Source of the DNA: Vulcanisaeta moutnovskia 768-28
Lineage (GTDB): Archaea; Thermoproteota; Thermoprotei; Thermoproteales; Thermocladiaceae
Direction of reading: 5' to 3'
Length of the DNA: 64,000 nucleotides
Assembly (NCBI RefSeq): GCF_000190315.1
Contig: NC_015151.1
Coordinates: 1,054,001 to 1,118,000, forward strand
Part shown: positions 26,406 to 36,368 of the stretch, piece after piece
How the letters are laid out: each line of letters starts with the position of its first letter
How positions within the stretch are numbered: the first letter of the stretch is position 1
Translations under genes and position numbers: made by a program
The notes under the pieces: generated by a model
Told to the model about the DNA's origin: nothing
What the model saw: only the letters and a program-made list of their open reading frames with translations
Database searches by the model: none

Positions 26406-28261
26406 GGGTTATTTACCTCGCATTGATTGGGCTCCTCTTCATAATTGCCATTACTTACCTAGGCCACATGATTAGGTGGCAATCATTATCGATAATGAAT
26501 CCACTTAATGAGAAGTTGTCTGTTGATGTGCAGGGCGTCACAAACCTATTCATAGAGGCCCTTGAATTGAATGCAATAAGCAACTACACGGACGCGCTGA
26601 GTCTCCTTAAGGCCCTAGGTGCTTCCGGGGCAGTAAGGGCTATGCCTGCATTAAGCCAGTTACATTCCTACGAGTCACAACTCACTAATTACCTATCTGA
26701 GTTAGGTAGTATTTACTCCGAGTCCCTTAGCCTAATATCAATGGGCAACTACAGTGGTGCTAGGAGCCTCGCCCTTGAGGGTTTACTACTCGATAGTGAG
26801 GCGAATAATGAGTTAAACACCATAGCGAACATAATCAGTAGTGTTGCTCCTAACAGTACTGGGCAGGTGATTGGCACAATCCAATCAATTAGGCAGTACC
26901 TAGTCAATCTCAATAATACTTTTCTAGGCATAATAGCCAGTAATTATACAGGGACTGAGTTAACAATAGCAGTCTCACCAAACCCGGTGGTCATTGGTGA
27001 GGATGTTATTACCCAGGGAGTGCTGACTATGGTAAATGGAACGCCAATACCGAACGCCACCGTGACCATATACATAGGCAATAACCAGGTTGGTTATGCA
27101 ATAACAAATGCAGCTGGTCATTACTCACTGAGCTTTGTAATACCGCAGATTTACATGAATATAACAAACGTGACCGCGCTATACAACCCAACACCAGGAA
27201 GTAACTTCCTACCCTCTAGGGCGGTGGCTCCCATAATCATTAACTTCAACTCAACGCAACTCATTGTTAATTATACTAAGCAGGTGACGTGGGGTAGCGC
27301 AATAAACATTAGTGGTTATGTGAATGGACCCCCACTTAGGCAGGTAATTATTAGTATTAATGGGTTTAATGTAAGTACGTACGCCATAAACAATAGGTTT
27401 TACGCATCGGTAGGCACAACCAACATGACACCCGGTAATTACTCACTCATGGTTTACGCACCACCCATTAATTCATACTCACCCGCCTACTTCAACGGCA
27501 CCATTGCGGTATCCCCAATAATAATTAATGCAACAGTAACGGCAAGTAATGTGGCGATTGCTGGCTTGTCAGTACCAGTGACCATACATGTAACTCCCTG
27601 GATCAACAACCTAACACTTACGATATATCTCGGTAATGAGGCGATGAACATCAGTGCGCCAGGCCCTAACTTCACAGTCTCATTATCAATACCAGCATCC
27701 CTAAGCATGGGTAGGCGTTACATAGTTGTTTCAGTGGTTACAAATCCACCAGTAATAGGTACTCCCTATGCCTACGGTATCTTCGTAATAAACCCAATCG
27801 AGGTCGTAATACCCATAGCCCTCGCAATACTGCTCTTCCTACTTGTGCGTTCAGGTATGATAACAATAACCAGCAGACAGGAGGTTATTAACCCACGGGA
27901 GTCAGAATCCCTTAATCCCATCCCACTCAGTATTAGGGCTAGGCCTGAGGTTAAGGCGTTGGAGAGGAAAATAATGAGTAATGTACCGGTTGGTAAGATA
28001 AACATTGATAGTGTTAAGGAGATTGTCAGTGCAATGGCTAGTGCAATTTACGTGGTAAGCAAAAAAACTGGGATTAAATTGAGAAGTACGGATACGCTCA
28101 GGGAGTACCTAAGCGCCATGACTGGTAAGTTGGGTGATGATGATTACACGGTGCTCGCATCCCTCGTTAAACTGACGGAGTACGCCTTGTATTCACCATA
28201 CGTACCCACAGACAATGATGTAAATACCGCCTGGGATTTAGCGAGGCGATTCACACAATGA
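26402..28261 (+). CDS. Secreted/membrane protein with Ig-like beta domains and a DUF4129-like cytoplasmic tail
   Basis: A 619-residue protein. A signal anchor comes first (ALIGLLFIIAITYLGHM), then an external helical region to about residue 175. Two or three Ig/carboxypeptidase-regulatory-like beta domains follow, with many N-x-S/T sites (for example ATVTIYIGNNQVGYAITN). A single C-terminal helix (PIALAILLFLLVRSGM) leads into a cytoplasmic tail of about 140 residues with the compact helical pattern of DUF4129, here TGIKLRSTDTLREYLSAM. That tail is a standard partner of MoxR and DUF58 proteins in bacteria and archaea. It starts a transmembrane route from outside to the ATPase encoded two genes on. 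Confidence 0.7.
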   Translation: MRVIYLALIGLLFIIAITYLGHMIRWQSLSIMNPLNEKLSVDVQGVTNLFIEALELNAISNYTDALSLLKALGASGAVRAMPALSQLHSYESQLTNYLSELGSIYSESLSLISMGNYSGARSLALEGLLLDSEANNELNTIANIISSVAPNSTGQVIGTIQSIRQYLVNLNNTFLGIIASNYTGTELTIAVSPNPVVIGEDVITQGVLTMVNGTPIPNATVTIYIGNNQVGYAITNAAGHYSLSFVIPQIYMNITNVTALYNPTPGSNFLPSRAVAPIIINFNSTQLIVNYTKQVTWGSAINISGYVNGPPLRQVIISINGFNVSTYAINNRFYASVGTTNMTPGNYSLMVYAPPINSYSPAYFNGTIAVSPIIINATVTASNVAIAGLSVPVTIHVTPWINNLTLTIYLGNEAMNISAPGPNFTVSLSIPASLSMGRRYIVVSVVTNPPVIGTPYAYGIFVINPIEVVIPIALAILLFLLVRSGMITITSRQEVINPRESESLNPIPLSIRARPEVKALERKIMSNVPVGKINIDSVKEIVSAMASAIYVVSKKTGIKLRSTDTLREYLSAMTGKLGDDDYTVLASLVKLTEYALYSPYVPTDNDVNTAWDLARRFTQ

Positions 28262-29085
28262 AGTGGATTCCAATATCAGTGGTAATTCTCACCTTTATTT
28301 TCATAGCCATAGCCCTAGGACCCTCACTAACACCCTTCGATGCATACAACTCCTATTGGGATGGTTACTCAACAGCAGCCTCAATATGCCTAAAACCCGT
28401 CTATGCCCTACCGAGCAACCTCAGTGGTATCACCTCCATCTTCATAACCCCAGAAACAAACCTAAGTAGGTCCTTAATATCATCATTACTTAACTATGTG
28501 GTTAGTGGCGGTAGGTTAGTTGTAATTGACGGTAATGTGGAGGCTAGCAATCAATTACTAAGTGAGTTGGGTGTTGGGAGTAGGTTCACGAACCTCATGA
28601 TTAGGGACCCAATACTCAATGTGATTAATGAGGAGTTCCCACTGGCGTTTGTGGTGAGTAACCCATTAATATCAATGAATCAGGGTGTGCTGGCGCTGGA
28701 TAATGCCACGGTGATCGATATAGGCGACCCCAATGCTGTGGTTATTGCAGAAACAAGTCGCTTTAGTATTGCCGGTAACCTAACGGGTTCATTCCCAGTC
28801 ATAGTTGCCATATCCATTGGTAGGGGTTATGTAATCCTCATTTCAAGCCCGGGGATGCTCATGAACTCATTAATTAATGAGGCAAATAATGAGGCCTTCC
28901 TCAGGGAATTATGCAGTAATGGTTCTGCGGTATACTTCGAGGGTGCATTGATTGAGAATCCACAGGGTATTGCCAAGGCCTGGTTACTTACGGCATATGC
29001 CTACGCATCCACATACCCAGTTAATTACCTACTGATTCTAGCGCCGGTAATACTTATGATAGTAGTATTATTAATAAAAAGGTAG
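28258..29085 (+). CDS. DUF4350-like membrane protein
   Basis: 275 residues. It has an N-terminal helix (VVILTFIFIAIALGP), an external Rossmann-like domain and a C-terminal helix (YLLILAPVILMIVVLLIKR). The stretch VSGGRLVVIDGNVEASNQLL and the following VVAISIGRGYVILISSPG match the DUF4350 fold, which resembles a glutamine-amidotransferase-like fold with no catalytic residues. DUF4350 is a known companion of MoxR and DUF58. The start overlaps the previous stop by four bases (28258-28261). Confidence 0.75.
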   Translation: MKWIPISVVILTFIFIAIALGPSLTPFDAYNSYWDGYSTAASICLKPVYALPSNLSGITSIFITPETNLSRSLISSLLNYVVSGGRLVVIDGNVEASNQLLSELGVGSRFTNLMIRDPILNVINEEFPLAFVVSNPLISMNQGVLALDNATVIDIGDPNAVVIAETSRFSIAGNLTGSFPVIVAISIGRGYVILISSPGMLMNSLINEANNEAFLRELCSNGSAVYFEGALIENPQGIAKAWLLTAYAYASTYPVNYLLILAPVILMIVVLLIKR

Positions 29086-29086
29086 T

Positions 29087-30067
29087 TTGAATGTAGCCAG
29101 TATGGGCTTTAGAGGAATTGATACCGTTAAGCGCATTAGGGATAATATATCAAGGGTATTCATTGGTAATGAACAAGCCGTCAGGATACTCCTAGCCACA
29201 CTACTCAGTGAGGGTCATACCCTACTGCTCGGTCCCGTGGGTTCCGGAAAAACCACACTGGCGAAGACCATCGCATTGACAATTGGGGGCGTGTTTAAGA
29301 GGGTTCAGGTAACAAACGAGACCCTGCCATCCGACATACTTGGTTTCATGATTTATACGCCAAATACAGAACCAAGACTTGTTAAAGGCCCAATATTCGC
29401 AAATGTGGTACTGCTTGATGAAATAAATAGGGCGCCCCCGAGAACCCTATCGGCGCTCATTGAGGCAATGCAGGAGAGACAGATAACAATTGATGGCGTG
29501 CCACTTGAGCTACCCAGGCCCCATATAATAGTGGCAACAATGAATGTCATAGAGGTTGAACTTGGTTACTCCCAGCAATTGCCGTTGGTTATACTTGATA
29601 GGTTCGTGTCAAGTATATACATTAGTTACGTCAGTGATGAGGAGGAGATGGCGCTGGTTAGGGAGATAGATAAGATAGAACGTGAGATGATGACGCTGGG
29701 CAACATTACCAATGCCAATGATATGATGAGGATAATTAATGAAGTAAGGAATGTGTATGTCGATGACTCAGTGCTTAATTACATGATGGGCATAATCAGG
29801 GAGATAAGGAGGGACCCAAGAGTGCAGGTGACGCTAAGTACGAGGGCTCCAATAAGCCTATTTAAGATCTCAAGGGCTCTTGCATACCTTGATGGTAGGG
29901 ATTATGTATTGCCTGATGATGTTAAGGTCGCTGCCTACTCAACACTAATGCACAGGATACTCCTAAGGCCTGAGTATAGGGGTTCCGTAACACCCATGAA
30001 CATAATTGACGACGCAATAGGTAAGGTGCCAGTCCCACATTATATAGAGACCCAGGTAAAGGTATGA
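29087..30067 (+). CDS. MoxR-family AAA+ ATPase
   Basis: About 326 residues from a TTG at 29087; the ATG at 29102 is an alternative. Walker A is GPVGSGKT (49-56), Walker B is VVLLDEINRAPP (D111, E112), sensor I is ATMN, and LDRF is the usual MoxR arginine region. The C-terminal lid contains STRAPISLFKISRALAYLDG, matching the MoxR lid. MoxR ATPases act with DUF58 and von Willebrand-type partners as chaperones that assemble or insert metal into partner proteins. Here the genes before and after encode DUF4350 and DUF58, so it should power maturation of a surface complex. Confidence 0.92.
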   Translation: MNVASMGFRGIDTVKRIRDNISRVFIGNEQAVRILLATLLSEGHTLLLGPVGSGKTTLAKTIALTIGGVFKRVQVTNETLPSDILGFMIYTPNTEPRLVKGPIFANVVLLDEINRAPPRTLSALIEAMQERQITIDGVPLELPRPHIIVATMNVIEVELGYSQQLPLVILDRFVSSIYISYVSDEEEMALVREIDKIEREMMTLGNITNANDMMRIINEVRNVYVDDSVLNYMMGIIREIRRDPRVQVTLSTRAPISLFKISRALAYLDGRDYVLPDDVKVAAYSTLMHRILLRPEYRGSVTPMNIIDDAIGKVPVPHYIETQVKV

Positions 30068-31353
30068 ATAAGAGAGTAATTACTGATTGGGTTCGCATAT
30101 TCGTAACTACTATACCCGTAGTATCAGCCATAGCCTCCATAGGTAATATACCACTTTTCTCATTATTCGTTGTAATGACCATAATAACATGGCTTTATTG
30201 GGATAGATACCCAATACCCATATCCCTTGCATTAATCGCATTGAACTCAATAGTGACAACGCCCATTAATATAGCGCTTACATCAATATCCACACTTGCC
30301 CTCGACAAAGCACTTAGGACAGGTAATGACAAGCCCTGGTGGCTCTATGCATCATCACTTACAGCATCAATATCAATAGCACTACTCCTCCTAAAGATCT
30401 ACGTGGCGGTATCACTGGCCGTACCAACACTATACCTATTAATTAAGTCCCTGCTGAGTTTCATTAGATTCCACACGGTCAATATAGAGTTAAGGCCGGG
30501 CAAGGAATTAAGGACTAACGCCGGTACTGAACTCGCATACCCACTTACAATAGTTACAAGGCCTAGGTTAAGGGCCACAGTGAGAATTAAGGCCCCGAGG
30601 AACTTAACTATAAGCCCAAGTGAACTGCGTATTGATGGGGAGGGTACCGTCAATATAATTGCCAGGTATAGACTCGGTGGTGTGAAGAGGCCTAGGCTCA
30701 TGCTTACGCTTATTGATGAGGCAGGGATTATTAGGGTTGCTAGGGTTATTAGACATCCGCGCATTACTGTGATTCCTAGGGCGAGGGCGGCTGTTGAGGC
30801 CGTAAGGGGTTTTCTGGCTCAGTCAATGTCATCATTGGGTATGGAGAATGTTCAGGAGGTTAGGGAGTACATACCTGGTGACCCAATTAGGAGAATTCAT
30901 TGGAAGAAGAGCGCCAAATTAAATAGATTAACCATTAAATTAATGCAGAGTCAGGGGTTAATGGGGCCAATTGTCCTACTGTCCTATGCATCGAATTCCA
31001 CCTTTGCCGATAAAATTGGGGAGGTGTTTGTTTACCTAACGGCTGAGTTATTAACAAGGATTCCAAGGGTGGAAGTTATTTCTATGAGTAGGGATGGTGA
31101 AGTCACTAATTACCTGCTTGATAAGGATAATTACTTCAACATGATTGATGAGATACTAGGCAGAATTGAGAATTTGGGCATTAGGCTCATTGGTGGTGGT
31201 GACTATGCAGACATACTGAGCATTATTAAGTATTTAATACCATTGAGGATTAAGGACATCGATAAGGAAGAGACAATAGTGATAGGGCAGGCATTATTCA
31301 TGGAACCAATGTGCAAGGCACTCGGTGAACGTGCCATATGCATCTCGGTTTAG
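30064..31353 (+). CDS. DUF58-domain membrane protein
   Basis: 429 residues. Two to three hydrophobic helices at the N-terminus are followed by an external or membrane-adjacent beta-rich part (VNIELRPGKELRTNAG). Then comes the DUF58 block VREYIPGDPIRRIHWKKSAK with LNRLTIKLMQ, the trademark of the family. The rest is a vWA-like fold. It is coupled to the MoxR gene (start overlaps by four bases at 30064-30067). DUF58 proteins are the standard membrane/vWA partners of MoxR. Confidence 0.92.
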   Translation: MNKRVITDWVRIFVTTIPVVSAIASIGNIPLFSLFVVMTIITWLYWDRYPIPISLALIALNSIVTTPINIALTSISTLALDKALRTGNDKPWWLYASSLTASISIALLLLKIYVAVSLAVPTLYLLIKSLLSFIRFHTVNIELRPGKELRTNAGTELAYPLTIVTRPRLRATVRIKAPRNLTISPSELRIDGEGTVNIIARYRLGGVKRPRLMLTLIDEAGIIRVARVIRHPRITVIPRARAAVEAVRGFLAQSMSSLGMENVQEVREYIPGDPIRRIHWKKSAKLNRLTIKLMQSQGLMGPIVLLSYASNSTFADKIGEVFVYLTAELLTRIPRVEVISMSRDGEVTNYLLDKDNYFNMIDEILGRIENLGIRLIGGGDYADILSIIKYLIPLRIKDIDKEETIVIGQALFMEPMCKALGERAICISV

Positions 31354-31422
31354 ACGATAGTAATATTTTAATAATACATATTTATATAAGTAAGTAATAC
31401 ACATGTTACTAGTGAATGGGCT

Positions 31423-32553
31423 ATGATGACCCTATTAGTATTAATCGAGGAGCTAGGCATTGCATTCATAACCATGCATTTCCTTACACCAAGCATTTAC
31501 TACGTAGTAGCGCTGGGCTGGTTAAGGTCAAATAAGAGATCAGGCGATAAAACCGAGTTAAGTGTTGATCCACCATTAGTATCCGTCATAATACCAACGT
31601 ATAATGAGGCCAAGGCAATAATCCAGAAACTCAATAATGTTTACTCCCAGGACTACCCTAGGGATAGGTTTGAGGTCATTATTGTCGATTCAGGGAGTAC
31701 CGACAGAACCGTTGAGTTAATTCATGAGTGGATTAAGGGTCATGACGGTATTAATGTTAGGGTTATTGAGGAGGGTGCTCGAATGGGTAAGATGCATGCG
31801 TTAAACACGGCATTGAAGTATGCGAAGGGTGATATAATCGTGATTACTGATGCTGACTCAGCATGGACCCAAGACTCTCTTAGGAATGCCGTTACTTGGT
31901 TAATGACTGATGGTGTTGGGGCAGTCTCCTGTAATAAGATACCAAGGACTGATAAGGATGTCGAGGCCGAGTATAGGAGTTACTATGGATTACTTAGGAT
32001 TGCCGAGAGTAGGAAGTTCTCCTCGGCAATATTCCACGGGGAACTAGCCGCATACAGGAGAGATTTACTTGAGAAGATTGGTGGTTTCCCAATGGATGTG
32101 GGTGCTGATGATAGTCACACGGCTGGTTTAATATCAATGTTGGGTTATAGGGCCATTATCCCCGAGAATGTTAGGTGTATTGAGTATGTGCCGAGCAAGG
32201 GCTATTGGATGTGGAGGATTAGGAGGGCTCAGCACTTGATTCAGCATTTCTTGAGGATTCTAAAGTACATGGTTACTAATGGTAAGGAACTACCCAGGGA
32301 CTATAGGCAAATAATGCTTTATGAGTCATACCTACACCTCATTAATCCCTGGCTTTTCGTTATTGGATTCGTCCTTGTAATAATCTCCGCAATGCATGGG
32401 GCCATAATACCAATCGTGTTAATTCTGATTGGCATGGTATTATTAGCGATTAGGTTCTTCAGAACCTGGATAACCACCCAGGTAATACTCGTGGTAGCCT
32501 CCATTAGGAATCTATGGAATAAGGAGCTGGTATGGAGGAAGATAGAGAAGTAA
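31423..32553 (+). CDS. Membrane GT2 glycosyltransferase
   Basis: A 376-residue GT-A enzyme. It has a first helix at the N-terminus, VSVIIPTYNEAKAIIQKL, EVIIVDSGSTDRTVELI, the metal motif TDADS, and RIRRAQHLIQHFL in the position of the processive Q-x-x-R-W motif. Two C-terminal helices follow (WLFVIGFVLVIISAMHG and IVLILIGMVLLAIRFF). It probably makes or starts a lipid-linked or processive glycan. An upstream TTTATATA (31381-31388) is a likely TATA box for this unit. It overlaps the next gene by 22 bases. Confidence 0.88.
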   Translation: MMTLLVLIEELGIAFITMHFLTPSIYYVVALGWLRSNKRSGDKTELSVDPPLVSVIIPTYNEAKAIIQKLNNVYSQDYPRDRFEVIIVDSGSTDRTVELIHEWIKGHDGINVRVIEEGARMGKMHALNTALKYAKGDIIVITDADSAWTQDSLRNAVTWLMTDGVGAVSCNKIPRTDKDVEAEYRSYYGLLRIAESRKFSSAIFHGELAAYRRDLLEKIGGFPMDVGADDSHTAGLISMLGYRAIIPENVRCIEYVPSKGYWMWRIRRAQHLIQHFLRILKYMVTNGKELPRDYRQIMLYESYLHLINPWLFVIGFVLVIISAMHGAIIPIVLILIGMVLLAIRFFRTWITTQVILVVASIRNLWNKELVWRKIEK

Positions 32554-34142
32554 TTGGAATAGCGTCGGTAATTGCACCCCTTACAATACTCACATCATTA
32601 GTGCTACTTAACTATATTATCAATGGCTTACCATACATACCTGATTCCTGGGTCCACATAGCTCACTCAGAAACCCTATTGAGGACTGGCTACCTCTTTG
32701 GCCCATCACCAAACCCATCAATGGTCAGTTACAATTACCAATGGCCCACTGTAAACCTATTACTCACACTATCACAATCAGTGCTTGATCTAAAGCCCTT
32801 GCAGTCATTTTATATCGTGAACATACTGGCCTCCCTATCCATACTACCCTTCATATCATTTACAAGGCGGTTAACAGGAAGTAATACGGTAACGCTAATC
32901 ACGGGCCTATTATTCGCGGTAACCAGTGTTAAGCTCCTCGTTGATGTCTCGGTAATGAAGGAAACAGCGGCTCAATACCCATTCTATGCCTATATACTGG
33001 CTACGTACATGGCATTAATGGATAATAAACACTTTAGGCAGAACCTTGTGGTTGTGGTATTGTCATTCATAGCAATACTCTTCGCCCACCACTTCACATT
33101 GTTAATGGCATTGGCCTACTCCTTCATAATGGCAATAACCATATTAGTGAGTAATTACTTAAATGGTAATAATACTAAACACGGACTTTACCTATTAGTC
33201 ACTGTCATAATCCTAGGCCTACTCACCTATTACTGGTACACGGATTACCTAAGGGCATTCAGCGTCACTGGCTTTGTAACACCGGGGCTAATCTCAACAC
33301 CAATCCTAATAGCACTTCTTCTCATTGATTACGTAGCCATGCGTAGGGGATCGCGCATTGTGATTTATACTGTCCTCACCCTCATAGCCATTACCCTAAT
33401 AGCCATGTTCTCACTGGGTAAGTTCCTGCCTTACGTACTCGAGGGCTTTAATAAGGCGGTAGTACTATCATCAATACCTTATATACTGCCAATACTCCTC
33501 GCCACGCTCTACCTCACGCTCTATGGGTTTAGGAAACCCGTAATCACTATGCTAACAATAATCTCACTCGCCATACTACTCTACGTGTTACTCATGGGTA
33601 ATAACCCAATGGAACTACTCTTCCTCTCTAAATCCCTGGACTTCATAATGCCCTTTCTACTAATACCAACGGCGTTGATAATAACCGTAATGCTAAGGCG
33701 TAGGCCTTCCATAAGTGCCATTGCCTATTTGCTTACTGCAATCCTGTTAATTTCATTACCCTTATTCACCTTATTAACGCTCTTCACGTATTCATTACCA
33801 ACATCATCAACACTCACGGTTTATAGAATAATAGATTACGATGAATTCAAAGCCATTAATAACCTAATACCGAGTAACACGACCCTATATGCATCAATTA
33901 GTTATAACCCAATGATAAGATTCATGAGTGGTATTAACTCCTCCGATCCAACAATATACCTACTCCATGGTGAATCACCACCAGGTCTCCTCATACTCAC
34001 TGAAAGAAACGTAAGAGTAGGTTTCCTGTACGGTTCGGGTTATAGCATGGTTAGCATACCCAGTAATTACCTACTTAATACCCTGGCTAATGATGACTTG
34101 CTTTACTCAAGCAGGACTCTGTGGGCCTATACACAGCCCTAA
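32532..34142 (+). CDS. Polytopic membrane protein, GT-C-type glycosyltransferase candidate
   Basis: 536 residues with about 11 hydrophobic helices. The first external loop has PYIPDSWVHIAHSE (D38), a position where GT-C enzymes keep an acidic residue. It contains further loop motifs such as YNYQWPTVNLLLTL. The C-terminus ends with a soluble domain of about 110 residues. The layout matches that of 11144-12874, though sequence similarity is weak by eye. It closes the plus-strand island and meets the ABC ATPase gene tail to tail with a 4-base overlap (34139-34142). Confidence 0.65.
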   Translation: MEEDREVIGIASVIAPLTILTSLVLLNYIINGLPYIPDSWVHIAHSETLLRTGYLFGPSPNPSMVSYNYQWPTVNLLLTLSQSVLDLKPLQSFYIVNILASLSILPFISFTRRLTGSNTVTLITGLLFAVTSVKLLVDVSVMKETAAQYPFYAYILATYMALMDNKHFRQNLVVVVLSFIAILFAHHFTLLMALAYSFIMAITILVSNYLNGNNTKHGLYLLVTVIILGLLTYYWYTDYLRAFSVTGFVTPGLISTPILIALLLIDYVAMRRGSRIVIYTVLTLIAITLIAMFSLGKFLPYVLEGFNKAVVLSSIPYILPILLATLYLTLYGFRKPVITMLTIISLAILLYVLLMGNNPMELLFLSKSLDFIMPFLLIPTALIITVMLRRRPSISAIAYLLTAILLISLPLFTLLTLFTYSLPTSSTLTVYRIIDYDEFKAINNLIPSNTTLYASISYNPMIRFMSGINSSDPTIYLLHGESPPGLLILTERNVRVGFLYGSGYSMVSIPSNYLLNTLANDDLLYSSRTLWAYTQP

Positions 34143-34798
34143 AACTCATTAGTTAATTCACCAGCCCTAATCATATAAAGCCTATCTGAATTCCTAATTA
34201 GGTACTGGTCATGAGTAGCAACGAGAACAACCCTACCCAAGCCAGCCTCCTCCCTAAGAACCCTAATTAACAGGTCCACGTTAGTCCTATCAAGGCTATT
34301 CGTTGGTTCATCCATGATGAGGAACTCGTGATTCCTAGCAAGTGCAATAGCTATCGAAGCCCTCCTCCTCTCACCACCACTCATCTGCCCAGGTCTCTTA
34401 TCAAGAACATGCTCAATACCCAACAACCCACTGATCCACCTAATCCTCTCCTCAACGTCCCTATTACTAAGTCCCTGAACCCTAAGGGCTAGCCTAAGGT
34501 TCTCCCTAATCGTCAAGCCACTCACCAATAAGTCGTCCTGCGGCACGTAGGAGACTAGGTTGATTACCTCACTGGCTCTCGAGTCCTCATAGATATCAAC
34601 GCCATTTATCAACACCCTACCAGAGTCAGGCCTTAGGTAGCCAGCCACTATTCTCAGCAGTGTTGATTTACCACTACCACTCGGCCCGGCTATGCAGGTT
34701 ATTGAGTTAGGCAACGCATCGATGCTTATGTCTTTCAATACAGCATGATCACCAAAGGACTTAGAGACACTAATCACGTTAATACCAACATCACTCAA
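34139..34798 (-). CDS. ABC transporter ATPase, MacB/LolD type
   Basis: 219 residues with Walker A GPSGSGKS (residues 38-45), Q-loop YVPQDD, signature MSGGERRR near residue 140, Walker B FLIMDEPTNSLD, and switch histidine ATHDQ. The size and motif spelling place it with MacB/LolD/FtsE ATPases that work with FtsX-type permeases. The start overlaps the permease stop by 8 bases, so they form one unit. Such systems usually move lipoproteins or peptides, or gate envelope remodelling, rather than import nutrients. Confidence 0.93.
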   Translation of the reverse strand: MSDVGINVISVSKSFGDHAVLKDISIDALPNSITCIAGPSGSGKSTLLRIVAGYLRPDSGRVLINGVDIYEDSRASEVINLVSYVPQDDLLVSGLTIRENLRLALRVQGLSNRDVEERIRWISGLLGIEHVLDKRPGQMSGGERRRASIAIALARNHEFLIMDEPTNSLDRTNVDLLIRVLREEAGLGRVVLVATHDQYLIRNSDRLYMIRAGELTNEF

Positions 34799-36368
34799 TA
34801 CCCACCACCCTAAACCTAATCGCTAAATGCATTACTATTAATAGTACTGATATGGCAATGAACGCGGTTACATATGGGTAGTAATTACTCACCGTAATTA
34901 GGTAAATCGGTTGATTCAATATGCTTAAGCCCATTGCCTTAACCGTGAAAGGCCATAGATAATTAGCCGTTATTAACCCCAATGCCGTGGAAATCAAGTA
35001 CGTAATTATAACTGGCATGTCAATCAGCGTCATCATACCCAACACACTTACTCGATTTAGTCTTAAGTATGTAATTAGCTCCCTATTAATATTGATTGAG
35101 TACTCGGTAATGCCTACGAGACCAATGGACATTATTACCAATAGGCCAATGATAACCCCAATAAATGTACCAATACCAATCCTCAAGGCACTAATTAGCG
35201 CCTCAGGACCTGAACCCATGCCTAGTGGGAGAACCTTCGTAATGTAATTATACGCATGCGTTGTTAACTCACTCATGACCATTGAGTAGGGTGTTAGGGT
35301 CACTGTCACGTTCAACCCAGGCATCACGTATTCGTTGACAGAGTAATACACGGAACCCGTAATTACATCAAACCTATACGCACCACTTGGTAATGATACT
35401 GGCGTAATGCCGCTCCCTATTGTTGAGTAGGCCAGCGACCCGTTTTCATAATAAATCAATAGGTAATAATTACTCACCAGTGAACCATTGGGCCATTCCG
35501 CAATAACCCACTCACTCGGTGTTGCACGTGTCATGTTCGTTATCCTTAGTACGGGAATCTTCATTACATCAATAGTTTCATTACTCCTCAGCATCACCAT
35601 TGAGAACCAGGTAATTGCTGACTCATTGTATGCAATCACGTAGTACGCACCAAATGGTAGTGTCAATGTCATGTTCATGAGGGGCCCATTAAATACAGTG
35701 TGATTCATGGAGTCGAGTATGGCGAGTGAACCATTGGTAATGTGCGTAATTACCCTTAGCCCATAGGCATTATTTACCTCATTTATTAATTCAGGGCTCG
35801 CATTGACATATATTACGTTAACTATGGGTGATGGTAATGAATTCAAGCGCTGAGCGATGGTTATGTTTGTAATTACCTCATAATTAATTTGTGGGTACTT
35901 AATGGATTTAATGATCCCTGTCACGGTTAGGTTATCAGTAACGCCCTTAAAAGATGTGATTATTAACTCATCACCAACCTTAATATGGAACTTCTCGGCC
36001 AATTCATAACCAATCAATGCCCCTTCATCTAATTCACCCTGCGTTGCGTTTATGCCGTAATAATTAACGTAGCTTGGTACAATACCCCTAATAATCACTG
36101 GCGTACCATTCATAATCGATGGCACTATTACCTCGGGCACAGCTACTATGCCCATGTCCCTGAGTGAGTAGGCTAGACTTATTGGTATCCAACTCGTGAA
36201 TACGGATATTGACCCACCCTTCTTAATAGTCAAATTACCAATACTCAGCAGGAATAATTGAGGCGAGTAATACATGGCAATTGCCGTGGATACTATTAAG
36301 CCGAGGGCTATTGCCGTGAGGTATATCGACAATGCGATTACAGCTAATCCCCTAGGGTAGAGCGTCAT
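34791..36368 (-). CDS. FtsX/MacB-like ABC permease with large external domain
   Basis: 525 residues. A first helix near residues 8-30 is followed by a long external domain to about residue 390 with many N-x-S/T sites. Three C-terminal helices follow (GTFIGVIIGLLVIMSIGLVG, PVIITYLISTALGLITANY and YVTAFIAISVLLIVMHLA). That is the standard FtsX/MacB shape. The MacB periplasmic-like part is large and includes VGDELIITSFKG. It is coupled to the ATPase gene and overlaps the next membrane gene by 17 bases. Confidence 0.85.
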   Translation of the reverse strand: MTLYPRGLAVIALSIYLTAIALGLIVSTAIAMYYSPQLFLLSIGNLTIKKGGSISVFTSWIPISLAYSLRDMGIVAVPEVIVPSIMNGTPVIIRGIVPSYVNYYGINATQGELDEGALIGYELAEKFHIKVGDELIITSFKGVTDNLTVTGIIKSIKYPQINYEVITNITIAQRLNSLPSPIVNVIYVNASPELINEVNNAYGLRVITHITNGSLAILDSMNHTVFNGPLMNMTLTLPFGAYYVIAYNESAITWFSMVMLRSNETIDVMKIPVLRITNMTRATPSEWVIAEWPNGSLVSNYYLLIYYENGSLAYSTIGSGITPVSLPSGAYRFDVITGSVYYSVNEYVMPGLNVTVTLTPYSMVMSELTTHAYNYITKVLPLGMGSGPEALISALRIGIGTFIGVIIGLLVIMSIGLVGITEYSININRELITYLRLNRVSVLGMMTLIDMPVIITYLISTALGLITANYLWPFTVKAMGLSILNQPIYLITVSNYYPYVTAFIAISVLLIVMHLAIRFRVVGIE

